From Rhizocola hellebori (lineage in GTDB: Bacteria > Actinomycetota > Actinomycetes > Mycobacteriales > Micromonosporaceae), in NCBI RefSeq assembly GCF_016862955.1, contig NZ_BONY01000085.1, positions 1 through 39,752 of the forward strand: a DNA stretch of 39,752 nucleotides, given 5' to 3'. The translations under genes and the position numbers were made by a program. Shown here piece by piece: positions 12,862-21,515 of the stretch. Under the pieces are notes generated by a model. The model made no database searches and was not told where the DNA came from. It worked only from the letters and a program-made list of their open reading frames with translations. Position 1 is the stretch's first letter; every line of letters begins with the position of its first letter.

Positions 12862-14270
12862 ATCAGGGGCAGCGTGACCGCGGCCGGAAGCGCGGGCAGG
12901 ATCGCCCCGACCACCGCGGTCAGCCAGGCCGGTGCGGCCAGGCGGGTGAGGGTGGCTGTCCAGCCGGCCTGCCACGCCATGAGCACCGCGAAGAGGGGAA
13001 CCACGAGCAGCAGGAAGCCCGGTGCCAGACCGGTCACGGCGGCACCGGTCAGCACCACCACCGCTATCCCGAAACCGGCGGCGGTGCGCCAGAAACGACC
13101 GCCGCACAGGCGAATCAGGCCATAGCTGAAGGTGGCGAAGCCGGCCACGGTCAGGGCGAGCAGCCACCAGCGCGGCCAGACCGGGACGGCGTGGGTGATG
13201 CCGAGGTGTAGCGGGATGGCGATGGCACTCAGCGCGTACCCAGCAAGGACTAAGAAAGCCACGGCAAGCCGCACCTTACTTCGGGGAGCGACCACCCGCG
13301 GCGCTGCTCTGTCGCCGCGCGCCACCAGCAGCAGGGCCAACCCGGCCAGGGCGGTGAAGGCCACGACGTAGTTGGTCACCGCGATCGGCATCCAGCCCAT
13401 CGGAATCGCCGCGGCAATAGCCGCCGCGAGGACGCAAATCATTGCGGCCCAGAGCAACCCCAGCTTATGCGGAGCCGGCGCGGCGGCCGGCTCGGAAGCG
13501 GGGCGCAGCACCAGCTGTGCCAGTGGGGAAAACGCGAGCCCGAAGGCGGCGAGCAGGGCCACTCCGGCCAGGGCGCGATTGGCCGGTGCGGGCGCAGGGC
13601 CTTCGGGTGCGCCAAGCCAGGCCAGGATCTCGTCGTGGGTCTGCGCGGCGTAAAGGATCGAGATGTGCTCCACGCCTGGGACTTCGACCAGACGCCGATC
13701 GGGCGAAGCTTGCGCCGCGCTATGCGCTGCCTGGAGGAAACCTGGGAACTCGGCGGCGCCCACCAGTAGAAGCAGCCGGGCTGGACGATCGGCGGGAAGC
13801 TCGGACGCGCTGGGCAGGGAAATCGCTACCGTGGCAGCGATTTCCGGATGCGTTGCCGCGTAACGGGTTACCGCGCCCGCACCCATCGAGTGCCCGATCA
13901 GCGAGATGCGCTGCGGATCCACGTCGGGCAGCGAGCGCAGATGGCTCAAAGCCGTGTCCAAATTCGACATCAGCTGGGCGGGGCGGTTGGTGTTCGCGCC
14001 GTGCCCATTGAAGTCGAGCAGCACGACGACGAAACCGCGCCGGGCCAGGCTGTCCCCGAAACCGGCCATCAGCCTTGCCGATCCGGCAAAGCCGTGCGCG
14101 ACCACCACGGCAGGCCGTAACCCGGCCGGCTGCGCCGTCGCACGCACCGTGCGCAGCGGGACACCGTCGACCGTGCTCTGCTCTGTCCGCAGGCCACTGT
14201 CGGCGTTGACCAGACCCCATCCGCCCAATGCGGTAAGACCGGCGGCGAGCACGGCCAGAACCCATCTCAC
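12858..14270 (-). CDS. Alpha/beta hydrolase fused to a multi-span membrane domain
   Basis: A 470-aa protein. Residues 1-20 are a signal or membrane segment. About 30-225 is a complete alpha/beta-hydrolase domain with the oxyanion-side AHGFAGS, the nucleophile elbow GHSMG (S128) and a late histidine in VPGVEHISI. Residues ~230-470 carry seven or eight hydrophobic spans separated by short basic loops. The hydrolase part should face outside the membrane, if residues 1-20 cross it. A serine hydrolase welded to an integral membrane domain of this size is unusual; the substrate could be a lipid or envelope component. GTG at 14270 follows a TAGCCT promoter hexamer by 6 nt. Confidence 0.82.
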   Translation of the reverse strand: MRWVLAVLAAGLTALGGWGLVNADSGLRTEQSTVDGVPLRTVRATAQPAGLRPAVVVAHGFAGSARLMAGFGDSLARRGFVVVLLDFNGHGANTNRPAQLMSNLDTALSHLRSLPDVDPQRISLIGHSMGAGAVTRYAATHPEIAATVAISLPSASELPADRPARLLLLVGAAEFPGFLQAAHSAAQASPDRRLVEVPGVEHISILYAAQTHDEILAWLGAPEGPAPAPANRALAGVALLAAFGLAFSPLAQLVLRPASEPAAAPAPHKLGLLWAAMICVLAAAIAAAIPMGWMPIAVTNYVVAFTALAGLALLLVARGDRAAPRVVAPRSKVRLAVAFLVLAGYALSAIAIPLHLGITHAVPVWPRWWLLALTVAGFATFSYGLIRLCGGRFWRTAAGFGIAVVVLTGAAVTGLAPGFLLLVVPLFAVLMAWQAGWTATLTRLAAPAWLTAVVGAILPALPAAVTLPLI

Positions 14271-14276
14271 GCTAGG

Positions 14277-14282
14277 AGGCTA
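14277..14282 (-). promoter_or_regulatory. -10 element TAGCCT of the hydrolase fusion (leaderless)
   Basis: On the minus strand TAGCCT ends 6 nt before the GTG at 14270. It lies inside a small inverted repeat GCTAG-gagg-CTAGC (14271-14284) that could help regulate or stabilise the transcript start. Confidence 0.4.
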
Positions 14283-14381
14283 GCCCCACCGGCCGATGGT
14301 GGACAGGTACTGTGCGGCTGTGCTGAGGATGCAACCGTGGGACCAGCTCGCGCGTCTTGGTTATGACCGGGTGTCTGACAC

Positions 14382-14387
14382 GGGGGA
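14382..14387 (+). promoter_or_regulatory. Shine-Dalgarno GGGGGA selecting the PBP start
   Basis: GGGGGA lies 5 nt before the ATG at 14393. It favours this start over in-frame codons 27-36 nt further upstream that lack any ribosome-binding sequence. Confidence 0.45.
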
Positions 14388-14392
14388 CGTTC

Positions 14393-16792
14393 ATGCGCAA
14401 TAGCGCTGGCAATATCAGAGTTTTGGGCAGATTGAGCACCTTGGCGCTGTGCGCTGTGCTGGCCGGCATCGTCGTTGCTGCCGCCGCGTTTCCGGTGGCT
14501 GCGATCTCGGGGCTGCTGGCCAAGGCCGGCGGCGAGGCCTTCGGGCAACTGCCCGACGAGTTGACCGTCAAGCGTTCTCCGCAGATCAGCTACGTCTTCG
14601 CCTCGGACAACACCACCCAGCTTGCGGCGGTTTACGACGAGAACCGGCGAGATCTGCCGCTGGCCGAGATTCCGGATGTCGTGCAGCAGGCGATCCTGGC
14701 CGCGGAGGATCAGAAGTTCTACGACCACAACGGGGTTGATGTCAAAGGCTTCGCCCGGGCCTTCATCGCCAACCAGAGCCAGGGTGAGGTGCAGCAGGGC
14801 GCGTCCACCATCACGATGCAGCTTGTCCGCATGTCGCTGACCTATTCGCTGGACACCAAGGCCCAAGAGGTCCTGGCCGCGACCGAGGACACCAACGCGC
14901 GCAAGCTCCGTGAGATTCGCTACGCGATCGCGCTCGAGCGGCGGATGAACAAGCAGCAGATCCTGGAGAACTACCTCAACACCGCGTTCTTCGGTAACCG
15001 GGCCTTCGGGATTTTCGCGGCAAGCCAGGTCTATTTCGACAAGCACCCCAAAGACCTGACCGTCAGCCAGGCCGCCTACCTCGCCGGGCTGGTGAAGTTT
15101 CCCAGCTCGACCGATGACGAGAAGGGCAAGCGGGCCGCGCTCGAGCGGCGTGACTACATCGTCACCGAAATGGCCAACCTCAAAAAGATCTCGCCGGAGC
15201 AGGCGGCCGCCGCCAAGGCTGAGAAGCTCGTCATCCTGTACAAGAAAACGCCCAACGGATGTGTGGACGTCAGCGCCAACCACTGGGGCTTCTTCTGCGA
15301 CTACCTGCACCGCTGGTGGCTGCAGCAGGAGGTGTTCGGCCCGACCACGTATGACCGGGAAAGGCAGCTGCGGGCCGGTGGTTTCCGGATCCAGAGCACG
15401 CTCGACCTGACCACGCAGACCGCCGCCTACAACGCCGCCATCAAGCAGGCCCCGATCAACCTGCCGCAGGCGTTGCTGCTGGCCGGAATCGAGCCGGGCA
15501 CCGGAAAGGTGCGGGCACTCGCGGCCAACCGAAACTTCAAACTCGACGACGACGAGGAGAACGGGCCTAACACCAACCCGAAGGCCCCGGCCGGGTCCAA
15601 GGGGTCCTACCCCAACACCACGAACCCTTTGCTATCAACCGATCCTTCCTTTCAGGGGTACCGGCCCGGCTCGGTCATGAAGATCTACACGCTGGTCGCC
15701 GCGCTGGAGAACGGGATCCCGCTCGATTACGTCATCAACACCCAGGCGCAGGCGCAGTCCAAGTACCCGTACAAGCTCGAGCCCACCTGCAACGGCATGT
15801 GGTGCCCGCCCAACAGCGCGGGCACGGCGATCGGCCCGCACAACATGTGGACGGCGTTCGGCTCGTCGGTGAACACCTACTTCGTGCCGCTGTTCGACAC
15901 CGTCGGGGGCGACAAGGTGATCGATGTCGCCAAGCGGATGGGCGTGACGTTCTACGACGTGCCCGACGATCCCAATGACCGGCCGGGGACGGGCACGAAG
16001 GACGACGACTTCTACAGCTCGGTGGCGAATGCCAAAATCTGGTCGCCGTTCACCCTGGGCATCTCCACCCATCCGCCGCTGCAGATCGCGAACACCTTCG
16101 CCACGCTGGCCGCCGACGGCCTCTACTGCGCGCCTACCCCGATCGAGGCGATCTTCACGTTCAAGAACGAGAAGCTCGACATCGGTGGCAAGAACTGCAC
16201 CCAGGTTATCGACCCCGAGGTGGCGCGGGCGGCCATCGACGCCGCGCGCTGCCCGGTCGGCGACTCGTCGACGGTCAGCAAGTGCCAAGGGGGCACCGCG
16301 CTGGACTCCCGCAAAATCATCGGTAAGCCGGTCGCGGGCAAGAGCGGCACCAGTGACAACGAGAGCACGGCCACGCTCACCATCACCACCAAACAGCTTG
16401 CCATTTCTGGGTTCTTGGTCGATCCGGATTGGCCGGACACCACGCAGAAGATGAAGCACAAGGGTGATCGCGGCATCAATCCGGCGGTGCAGATGGCGAT
16501 GCGCGACGCGATGGCCGGCAAACCCTCGATTCAGTTCACCCCACCGAAGAATCAGAAGCTCATCACCGGTGTGCAGGCGAACATCCCGGTCTTTGCCCCT
16601 TGCGCCAGTGTCGGTGATGTGACCGCGGCCCTCAAGGGCGCCGGGTTCCGGGTTGAGGTCGCCAAGGGCACGGTCCCCTCGGTCTGCCCGGCAGGCTCGG
16701 TGGCCGCGACGAATCCGACGGTGAAGACGTTGCGCGGCGGGCTGGTGGTGATCCAGGTCAGCGATGGCAAGGGCCCATCGCCCGGCCCGTAG
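14393..16792 (+). CDS. Class A penicillin-binding protein with PASTA domain
   Basis: A 799-aa bifunctional peptidoglycan synthase. Residues ~9-40 are the membrane anchor. The GT51 glycosyltransferase domain follows, with catalytic E105 in AAEDQKFYDH, the second motif QQGASTITMQL and the later LERRMNKQQILENYLNTAFFGN. The transpeptidase domain has S427-V-M-K430 (nucleophile tetrad), S492-V-N494 and the K650-S-G-T653 triad. About 725-790 is a single PASTA repeat with two cysteines. This is the PonA-like architecture of actinobacteria, which polymerises glycan and cross-links stem peptides on the outer face of the membrane. All catalytic residues are present. The lipoprotein gene 36 nt downstream may be co-transcribed. 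Confidence 0.93.
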   Translation: MRNSAGNIRVLGRLSTLALCAVLAGIVVAAAAFPVAAISGLLAKAGGEAFGQLPDELTVKRSPQISYVFASDNTTQLAAVYDENRRDLPLAEIPDVVQQAILAAEDQKFYDHNGVDVKGFARAFIANQSQGEVQQGASTITMQLVRMSLTYSLDTKAQEVLAATEDTNARKLREIRYAIALERRMNKQQILENYLNTAFFGNRAFGIFAASQVYFDKHPKDLTVSQAAYLAGLVKFPSSTDDEKGKRAALERRDYIVTEMANLKKISPEQAAAAKAEKLVILYKKTPNGCVDVSANHWGFFCDYLHRWWLQQEVFGPTTYDRERQLRAGGFRIQSTLDLTTQTAAYNAAIKQAPINLPQALLLAGIEPGTGKVRALAANRNFKLDDDEENGPNTNPKAPAGSKGSYPNTTNPLLSTDPSFQGYRPGSVMKIYTLVAALENGIPLDYVINTQAQAQSKYPYKLEPTCNGMWCPPNSAGTAIGPHNMWTAFGSSVNTYFVPLFDTVGGDKVIDVAKRMGVTFYDVPDDPNDRPGTGTKDDDFYSSVANAKIWSPFTLGISTHPPLQIANTFATLAADGLYCAPTPIEAIFTFKNEKLDIGGKNCTQVIDPEVARAAIDAARCPVGDSSTVSKCQGGTALDSRKIIGKPVAGKSGTSDNESTATLTITTKQLAISGFLVDPDWPDTTQKMKHKGDRGINPAVQMAMRDAMAGKPSIQFTPPKNQKLITGVQANIPVFAPCASVGDVTAALKGAGFRVEVAKGTVPSVCPAGSVAATNPTVKTLRGGLVVIQVSDGKGPSPGP

Positions 16793-16828
16793 CGGAACCG
16801 GTCCGCCCCGGGTTTCGTCTCCTCGGGT

Positions 16829-17251
16829 ATGAAAAGAGCACTACTGGTGGGCGTCACCGCACTGGCCCTGGCCGGATGCGGTGACGCTGCGCCGACCACG
16901 GCGGAGCCGTCCCTCAGCTGGCAGGAGCCGGCGAATTACGAATACACGGTCGCCTCGACCTGTGGCGAGCGCCTGCTCATCGGCACCTTCAAGATGACTG
17001 TGGCGCAGGGCAAGGTGACCGAGGTGGTGCGCAAGGACAACACGCTGCCCGAGGTGAAGCCGGAAAATTATCCCTCGCTAAAGGATCTGCTCGACGAATA
17101 CCTGACCGCCAAGAAAAATGGCGCTCACCTGGCCAAACTCGAGACCGATCCGGCCGACGGCCATCCCACCAAGATAGATCTCGACCCGATCAAGAATGCC
17201 ATCGACGACGAGGCGTGTTACCGCATCTCCAACTACACCCCGAGGAGCTAG
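16829..17251 (+). CDS. Secreted lipoprotein, DUF6174-like
   Basis: A 140-aa lipoprotein. The signal peptide MKRALLVGVTALALAGC has a lipobox LAGC with C17 as the lipidated residue. The mature part has the pattern YEYTVASTCGERLLIGTFKMTV and, near the end, DPADGHPTKIDLDPIKNAIDDEACYRIS. That pattern matches the DUF6174 proteins of actinobacteria as I remember them. It lies 36 nt after the PBP gene on the same strand, with neither a good promoter nor a strong ribosome site of its own, so it is probably in that transcript. Function unknown. Confidence 0.85.
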   Translation: MKRALLVGVTALALAGCGDAAPTTAEPSLSWQEPANYEYTVASTCGERLLIGTFKMTVAQGKVTEVVRKDNTLPEVKPENYPSLKDLLDEYLTAKKNGAHLAKLETDPADGHPTKIDLDPIKNAIDDEACYRISNYTPRS

Positions 17252-17254
17252 GGT
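17249..17254 (+). promoter_or_regulatory. -10 element TAGGGT of nucS, built on the upstream stop codon
   Basis: TAGGGT ends 6 nt before the GTG at 17261, and its first three bases are the TAG stop codon of the lipoprotein gene. nucS can thus be expressed independently as a leaderless mRNA. Confidence 0.5.
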
Positions 17255-17260
17255 GTCTCG

Positions 17261-17920
17261 GTGCGTTTGGTAATCGCTCGATGCTCTGTTGACTATGCCG
17301 GTCGTCTCGCGGCCCACCTTCCCCTCGCCACCCGTTTGATCATGGTGAAGGCGGACGGGTCGGTCTCCATTCACGCCGACGATCGCGCTTACAAGCCGCT
17401 GAACTGGATGAGCCCGCCGTGCAAACTCCAGGAAGCACCCGGCGTCTGGAAGGTGATCAACAAGGCGGGCGAGGAGCTGCGCATCACGCTGGAGGAGATC
17501 TTCCAGGACACGTCCTTCGAGCTTGGCGTCGACCCCGGGCTGCAGAAGGACGGTGTGGAGGCACACCTTCAGGAGTTGCTCGCCGCCTCGCCGCACGTGT
17601 TCGGCGAGGGCTTCACGCTGGTGCGGCGCGAATACATGACCGCGATCGGGCCGGTCGACCTGCTGTGCCGCGATGCCAAGAGCGCCCATGTGGCGGTCGA
17701 GGTGAAACGGCGCGGCGAGATCGACGGTGTCGAGCAGCTGACCCGGTACCTGGAGCTGATGAACCGCGATCCACTGCTCGCCCCGGTCTCGGGCATCTTC
17801 GCCGCGCAGGAGATCAAGCCACAGGCCCGGGTGCTGGCCGAGGACAGGGGCATCCGGTGCGTGGTGGTCGACTACGACATGCTGCGCGGGATCGAGAGAG
17901 ACGAGCTCACCCTCTTCTAA
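17261..17920 (+). CDS. nucS: Mismatch endonuclease NucS/EndoMS
   Basis: A 219-aa homodimeric endonuclease that cleaves both strands at G-T and related mismatches and provides the non-canonical mismatch repair of actinobacteria lacking MutS/MutL. The N-terminal half is the dimerisation/DNA-binding domain. The C-terminal RecB-like nuclease shows D133 in GPVDLL, E147-V-K149 and the QLTRY segment. The last residues ELTLF match the sliding-clamp binding motif at the C-terminus of NucS. The start is GTG with a leaderless promoter. It overlaps the convergent terpene synthase by 4 nt (CTAA). Length and motifs are all as expected. Confidence 0.95.
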   Translation: MRLVIARCSVDYAGRLAAHLPLATRLIMVKADGSVSIHADDRAYKPLNWMSPPCKLQEAPGVWKVINKAGEELRITLEEIFQDTSFELGVDPGLQKDGVEAHLQELLAASPHVFGEGFTLVRREYMTAIGPVDLLCRDAKSAHVAVEVKRRGEIDGVEQLTRYLELMNRDPLLAPVSGIFAAQEIKPQARVLAEDRGIRCVVVDYDMLRGIERDELTLF

Positions 17921-18843
17921 GCCGCCTTCTGCGCATAGCGGGACGACTCCCGAAGCCATTCGAGGTGGCCGCGCGGGGTGGCCAGAAAGGTGACCGCCAC
18001 CCGGCTCACGTCGCAGGCCGTGCGCCGGTCGAGGCCGAGACTGTCGAAAGTGGACGGCAGGAAGCGGGCCGCGTGGTGCATGTCGAGCATGCGCCGGGCG
18101 ATCCGCTCCCGGACCCGGGCGGCGGCGCTTGCCCGGCTGACACCGAGCGCGTGCGCGATGACCAGAACGAAGTTGTGGATGTCCCCGCGCGCCGATTCCC
18201 GTTGCACCGAAGCGAGGTCGTTGCACCAGCCGACCACGTCGTTGCACGCGTCGACCAGAGCTCGCCAGGCCGGCGACTGGGCGAGCCGCCACGGAACATC
18301 GACCCGCAGCATGGCCTCGGGCAGCAGCAACACCATGGCCCCGTTGGTAATCCGGCGCAGCTGAACGAACTCGGCCGGGGTCGGGACCCGGCTCGATTGC
18401 CGGTTGGCCGCCTCGATCAGGCTGCCGCGCCAATGCTCACGCAGGCCGATGCGGAATCGATGTGTCCACTGTGGCCCCACTCTCGGCGCGGTTTGCCGCC
18501 ACAGTCCCGCGAAGGCCTCATCTCCGCCGCGCGGGTAGCGCTGAGTGGGCGAGCGGTCGACGGTGGCGAGCAGGTCGCGGTAGCGGCGGTTGAGACGGGC
18601 CGTGTCGCTGCCGAGCGGGCCGTCGTCGCGCTGATCGTCGAAGTCGGCGAACCAGCCGATCCACTGTCCAAACAGGACTGCGGTCGCCAGATCCGACTCC
18701 GGCAGCGCGCGCGAGGCCATCGCCGCGAAGCGCGCGCCGGAGTCGGGAGCGAGAGCATCGTGCAGGCGCGGCTCAAAAGGATGCCGCCGGCACGGGGCAT
18801 CCAGGCCTTCGATCGCCTCCAAACTGCCCAGGTGAATCGTCAC
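17917..18843 (-). CDS. Class I terpene synthase
   Basis: A 308-aa cytoplasmic enzyme that should ionise and cyclise a prenyl diphosphate. All class I elements are visible: the Asp-rich motif D69-D70-Q-R-D73 inside DFDDQRDD, the NSE triad N208-D209-L-A-S212-V-Q-R-E216, an arginine pair R163-R164 about 45 residues before it (pyrophosphate sensor position) and the C-terminal R302-Y303 pair. It is at the short end for bacterial terpene cyclases (usually ~320-350 aa). The product (sesqui- or diterpene) cannot be told, and no P450 or prenyltransferase is near. The GTG start overlaps the EF-hand stop codon as GTGA, so the two proteins are translationally coupled. Confidence 0.88.
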   Translation of the reverse strand: MTIHLGSLEAIEGLDAPCRRHPFEPRLHDALAPDSGARFAAMASRALPESDLATAVLFGQWIGWFADFDDQRDDGPLGSDTARLNRRYRDLLATVDRSPTQRYPRGGDEAFAGLWRQTAPRVGPQWTHRFRIGLREHWRGSLIEAANRQSSRVPTPAEFVQLRRITNGAMVLLLPEAMLRVDVPWRLAQSPAWRALVDACNDVVGWCNDLASVQRESARGDIHNFVLVIAHALGVSRASAAARVRERIARRMLDMHHAARFLPSTFDSLGLDRRTACDVSRVAVTFLATPRGHLEWLRESSRYAQKAA

Positions 18844-19385
18844 AGCGGTCCGAAGAGGAGGTTGCCACGGGCTTGCGGGTCGGCGCTGGTGTAGTACTCC
18901 CGTGCCGCCTCGACCAGCTCCTCGACCGAGATCTGGCCGTCGCCGGAACGGTCGAGCGCGGCGAAAGCGGTTTCTATGTTCTCCGCGGACGTGCCGAAGG
19001 CGATCTGCATCGTGCGGAACTCGGCCGGTCCGAGGCGGCCGTCGTTGTCAATGTCGGTCAGCTTGGCCACGGCCTGCGCGACGGGCCGGAACGAGACGTC
19101 GAAGGCATCGCTCTTGATATAGGCGGAGATCATCGCGTCCCGGAACTCGGCTGGCGACAGAGCATCATCGCGCTCGATTTTGGCGTCCGCGGCGAGCCGG
19201 TTCCAGAAGGTGTCGAACCCGTCGAGCACCTCCTTGCCCTTGGCCGAGGTTGGCGACTGGCCGAAGCCCAGGATCATCCGGGAGCCGAGGCCGATGAGGT
19301 CGTCGCGCTCGAGCTGGCCGTTGTTGCTGACATCGAGTTGGTCGAAGGCTCTGTCCAGCTTGCGGATCTGCAATTCCGTGGTCAT
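18840..19385 (-). CDS. Calerythrin-like four-EF-hand calcium-binding protein
   Basis: A 181-aa cytoplasmic protein. EF1 loop D18-x-S-x-N-G-x-L-E-x-x-D29, EF3 D111-x-D-x-D-G-x-L-G-x-x-E122 and EF4 D145-x-S-x-D-G-x-I-S-x-x-E156 have canonical ligands. A second EF-hand around 66-80 (DAKIERDDALSPAEF) is degenerate. This 3-active/1-silent layout is that of calerythrin and sarcoplasmic calcium-binding proteins, known from Saccharopolyspora and other actinomycetes. It should be a calcium buffer or sensor. It is the first gene of a two-gene unit with the terpene synthase. No strong ribosome site is visible (aaaagg 3-4 nt from the ATG). Confidence 0.92.
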   Translation of the reverse strand: MTTELQIRKLDRAFDQLDVSNNGQLERDDLIGLGSRMILGFGQSPTSAKGKEVLDGFDTFWNRLAADAKIERDDALSPAEFRDAMISAYIKSDAFDVSFRPVAQAVAKLTDIDNDGRLGPAEFRTMQIAFGTSAENIETAFAALDRSGDGQISVEELVEAAREYYTSADPQARGNLLFGPL

Positions 19386-19433
19386 GACCTTTTAGGTATC
19401 ACGGCGGGGATCGCCGTCGCGGCGATATGGAAA

Positions 19434-20024
19434 TTATTTCAGCTCCAGGCCCTTTTCCAGATGCGCTAGGGCAGAATCCACCAGCTCCGGTAGCGACTCC
19501 TTGCCATCGCTTGCCGCCCAACGGGTTATCGCCGGAATCAACGCGCCCACATAGGCGCCGGCGAAGACCTGCACCTCGTAGTCGCCGATGTCGCGGCGAT
19601 AGCGGCGGGCGGCGGCTTCGGCCACCACATTCGCCATGCCGAATTGGTTGCTCAGCGCGCGGGCGCGGATCGCGGGGACCTCAAGCTGAAGTTTGGTGCG
19701 CTGGAGAAGCTGGCCTTGCTCGGTGGGGTAGATCTGTGCGAAGGCGGTGCGCATGGCTTCGCGCATCGCCGCCACCGGCCCCAGCGAGGCGGGCTGCCCC
19801 AGGAACAGCTCGATGAGCAGCGGGTCGTACTCGTCCTCGATGACGACATCCTCCTTCGTAGCGAAGTACCGGAAGAAGGTGCTCGGCGAAATCTCGGCGG
19901 CCTCGGCGATCTGATCGACGGTGGTGGCGTCGTAACCCTGCTCGGCGAACAATCTCAGGGCGTGGTCCTGGATGGTTCGCCGAGTCTTGGCCTTCTTGCG
20001 CTCACGCAACCCGGGCGAGGTCAT
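19434..20024 (-). CDS. TetR-family repressor of the adjacent efflux pump
   Basis: A 196-aa DNA-binding regulator. Residues 10-57 are the TetR helix-turn-helix domain (KAKTRRTIQDHALRLFAEQGYDATTVDQIAEAAEISPSTFFRYF has the full consensus). The C-terminal ligand domain is divergent, as usual. The start lies inside the end of the DHA2 transporter gene (23-nt overlap), so both are read from the transporter promoter, which contains the 15-bp-arm operator at 21460-21501. The expected behaviour is autorepression relieved by an efflux substrate. This is a standard TetR arrangement except that the regulator is downstream of the pump rather than divergent. Confidence 0.92.
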   Translation of the reverse strand: MTSPGLRERKKAKTRRTIQDHALRLFAEQGYDATTVDQIAEAAEISPSTFFRYFATKEDVVIEDEYDPLLIELFLGQPASLGPVAAMREAMRTAFAQIYPTEQGQLLQRTKLQLEVPAIRARALSNQFGMANVVAEAAARRYRRDIGDYEVQVFAGAYVGALIPAITRWAASDGKESLPELVDSALAHLEKGLELK

Positions 20025-21477
20025 GTTCCGATTCTCGCACCACGCCGGGCTCGGGCGTGCGGGGCAGGAACAGGGCGACCAGGATCGCGCCCAGCATCGC
20101 CGCGCCCGCGCCGGTCAGCAGAACGGCCTCCATCCCCGCCTGGAAGGCGTGCTTGGCCTGCTCGAACAGGGCCGGGTCGGGCAGCGCCGCGGCGGCGACA
20201 ATCGACTCCCGGGCGGCTGCCGGGGCATCGGCCGGGAGCTGGGCACGGTAGACCGAGCTGAGCAGGCTGCCCAGACCCGCGACGGCGAAGGCGCCCGCGA
20301 CCTGACGCAGCGTCTGTACCAGGCCCGAGCCAGCCCCGCTGCGATGCTCGGGCAGCGTGGCGAGCACCACGTCCATGGCCGGGACCATGGCAAAGCCCAG
20401 CCCGAGCCCGATCACGGTGAGCCAGATCGAGGTGTTCGCGATCAGCGTGCCCAGCCCGAAGCCGCCCGAGAGCAGGAGCATCCCGGTGGCGATGGTGGTG
20501 GGGGCGCCGAGCTTCGCGCAGACCTTGGGCGCGAGCCGCCCCGCCACCGCCAGCCCGAGGATCAGTGGTATCAACCGGATTCCGGTCTGCAGCGCGCTGA
20601 GCCCGGTGACCGCCTGCAGGGAGAGCGGGAGCACGAACAGCAGGCCCATCAGCGCGAGTGAAGCGAGCACGGTGGCGAGCGTTCCCCAGGCGAAGGTGCG
20701 GTTGCCCAGCAGGCTGAGGTCGACCAGCGGCTGGGCGCGCCGCAGATTGCGCAGCGTGAAGAGTCCAATCAGGACGATCCCGAAACCGAGGCACGCCAGC
20801 ACCACCGGGCTGCCCCAGCCGCGGGTCGGTGCCTCGATCACGCCGTAGACCAGCAGGCCCAGACCGAAGACGGAGAAGATGACGCTTAGCGGATCCAGCT
20901 TTTGCGCGTGCGGATCCTTGGATTCGGGCAGCAGCACCGCCGCCGCTACGAAAGCCACCAGCACCACCGGGATGTTGATGAGCAGAACCGAGCCCCACCA
21001 ATAGTTTTCCAGCAGCCAGCCGCCCAGGATCGGGCCGAGCGGAAGCCCGAGCGCCATGCCGACCGACCAGATGGAGATGGCCTTCGACCGCTCCTGCGGC
21101 GGGAAGATGACCGGCAGGAAGGACATCGACAGCGGCATGATGATCGCCGCGCCCACTCCCATCGCCGCCCGCGCCGCGATCAGAACCGTGGTGTCTTTGG
21201 CGAAAGCGGCCAGCAGGCTGGCCAGGCCGAAGAGCGCGACCCCGCTGAGGAGCAGCTTCTTGCGCCCCCACCGATCGCCGGCCAAACCGGCGGGCAGCAG
21301 CAGGGCGGAGAGGGTGATCAGGTAGGCGGCGACGATCCACTGCAGATCGCCTGTGCTCGCCCCGAGGTCGGCGGCGAGCGTGGCGAGAGCCACGTTGAGG
21401 ATCGTGCCGTCGAGGCCGATGACCAGCACACACAGCACGAGCGCGGCAAGCGCGTACCATTTTTTGAGAGCTACCAT
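20002..21477 (-). CDS. DHA2-type 14-TM MFS drug efflux transporter
   Basis: A 491-aa proton-driven exporter. TM1 carries the DHA2 signature (LVIGLDGTILNVALATLAADLG), motif A is LAGDRWGRKKLLL and motif C is LGLPLGPILGGWL in TM5. About 14 spans can be counted. The start codon ATG lies in the centre of the operator palindrome, with a TACTAT promoter hexamer 6 nt upstream, so the mRNA is predicted leaderless. It is cotranscribed with the TetR gene. Close relatives confer resistance to hydrophobic drugs and dyes; the natural substrate is unknown. Confidence 0.93.
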   Translation of the reverse strand: MVALKKWYALAALVLCVLVIGLDGTILNVALATLAADLGASTGDLQWIVAAYLITLSALLLPAGLAGDRWGRKKLLLSGVALFGLASLLAAFAKDTTVLIAARAAMGVGAAIIMPLSMSFLPVIFPPQERSKAISIWSVGMALGLPLGPILGGWLLENYWWGSVLLINIPVVLVAFVAAAVLLPESKDPHAQKLDPLSVIFSVFGLGLLVYGVIEAPTRGWGSPVVLACLGFGIVLIGLFTLRNLRRAQPLVDLSLLGNRTFAWGTLATVLASLALMGLLFVLPLSLQAVTGLSALQTGIRLIPLILGLAVAGRLAPKVCAKLGAPTTIATGMLLLSGGFGLGTLIANTSIWLTVIGLGLGFAMVPAMDVVLATLPEHRSGAGSGLVQTLRQVAGAFAVAGLGSLLSSVYRAQLPADAPAAARESIVAAAALPDPALFEQAKHAFQAGMEAVLLTGAGAAMLGAILVALFLPRTPEPGVVRESEHDLARVA

Positions 21478-21501
21478 AATTTGATAGTAGCTCTCAAAAA
21501 A
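21460..21501. promoter_or_regulatory. TetR operator: 15-bp perfect inverted repeat
   Basis: TTTTTTGAGAGCTAC (21460-21474) and its exact reverse complement (21487-21501) flank the 12-nt spacer CATAATTTGATA. The repeat spans the -10 hexamer TACTAT (21484-21489 on the minus strand), the predicted transcription start and the first codons of the transporter, so a bound TetR dimer pair would block both RNA polymerase and the start codon. Confidence 0.8.
21484..21489 (-). promoter_or_regulatory. -10 element TACTAT of the efflux operon (leaderless)
   Basis: TACTAT on the minus strand ends 6 nt before the ATG at 21477. It is partly inside the right arm of the operator palindrome. Confidence 0.5.
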
Positions 21502-21515
21502 TAGTTCCTGTCAAG

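Noticed and set aside
14357-14392. Earlier start for the penicillin-binding protein
   Set aside because: The upstream codons lack a ribosome site, while GGGGGA lies 5 nt before ATG 14393, directly before the basic-then-hydrophobic anchor.
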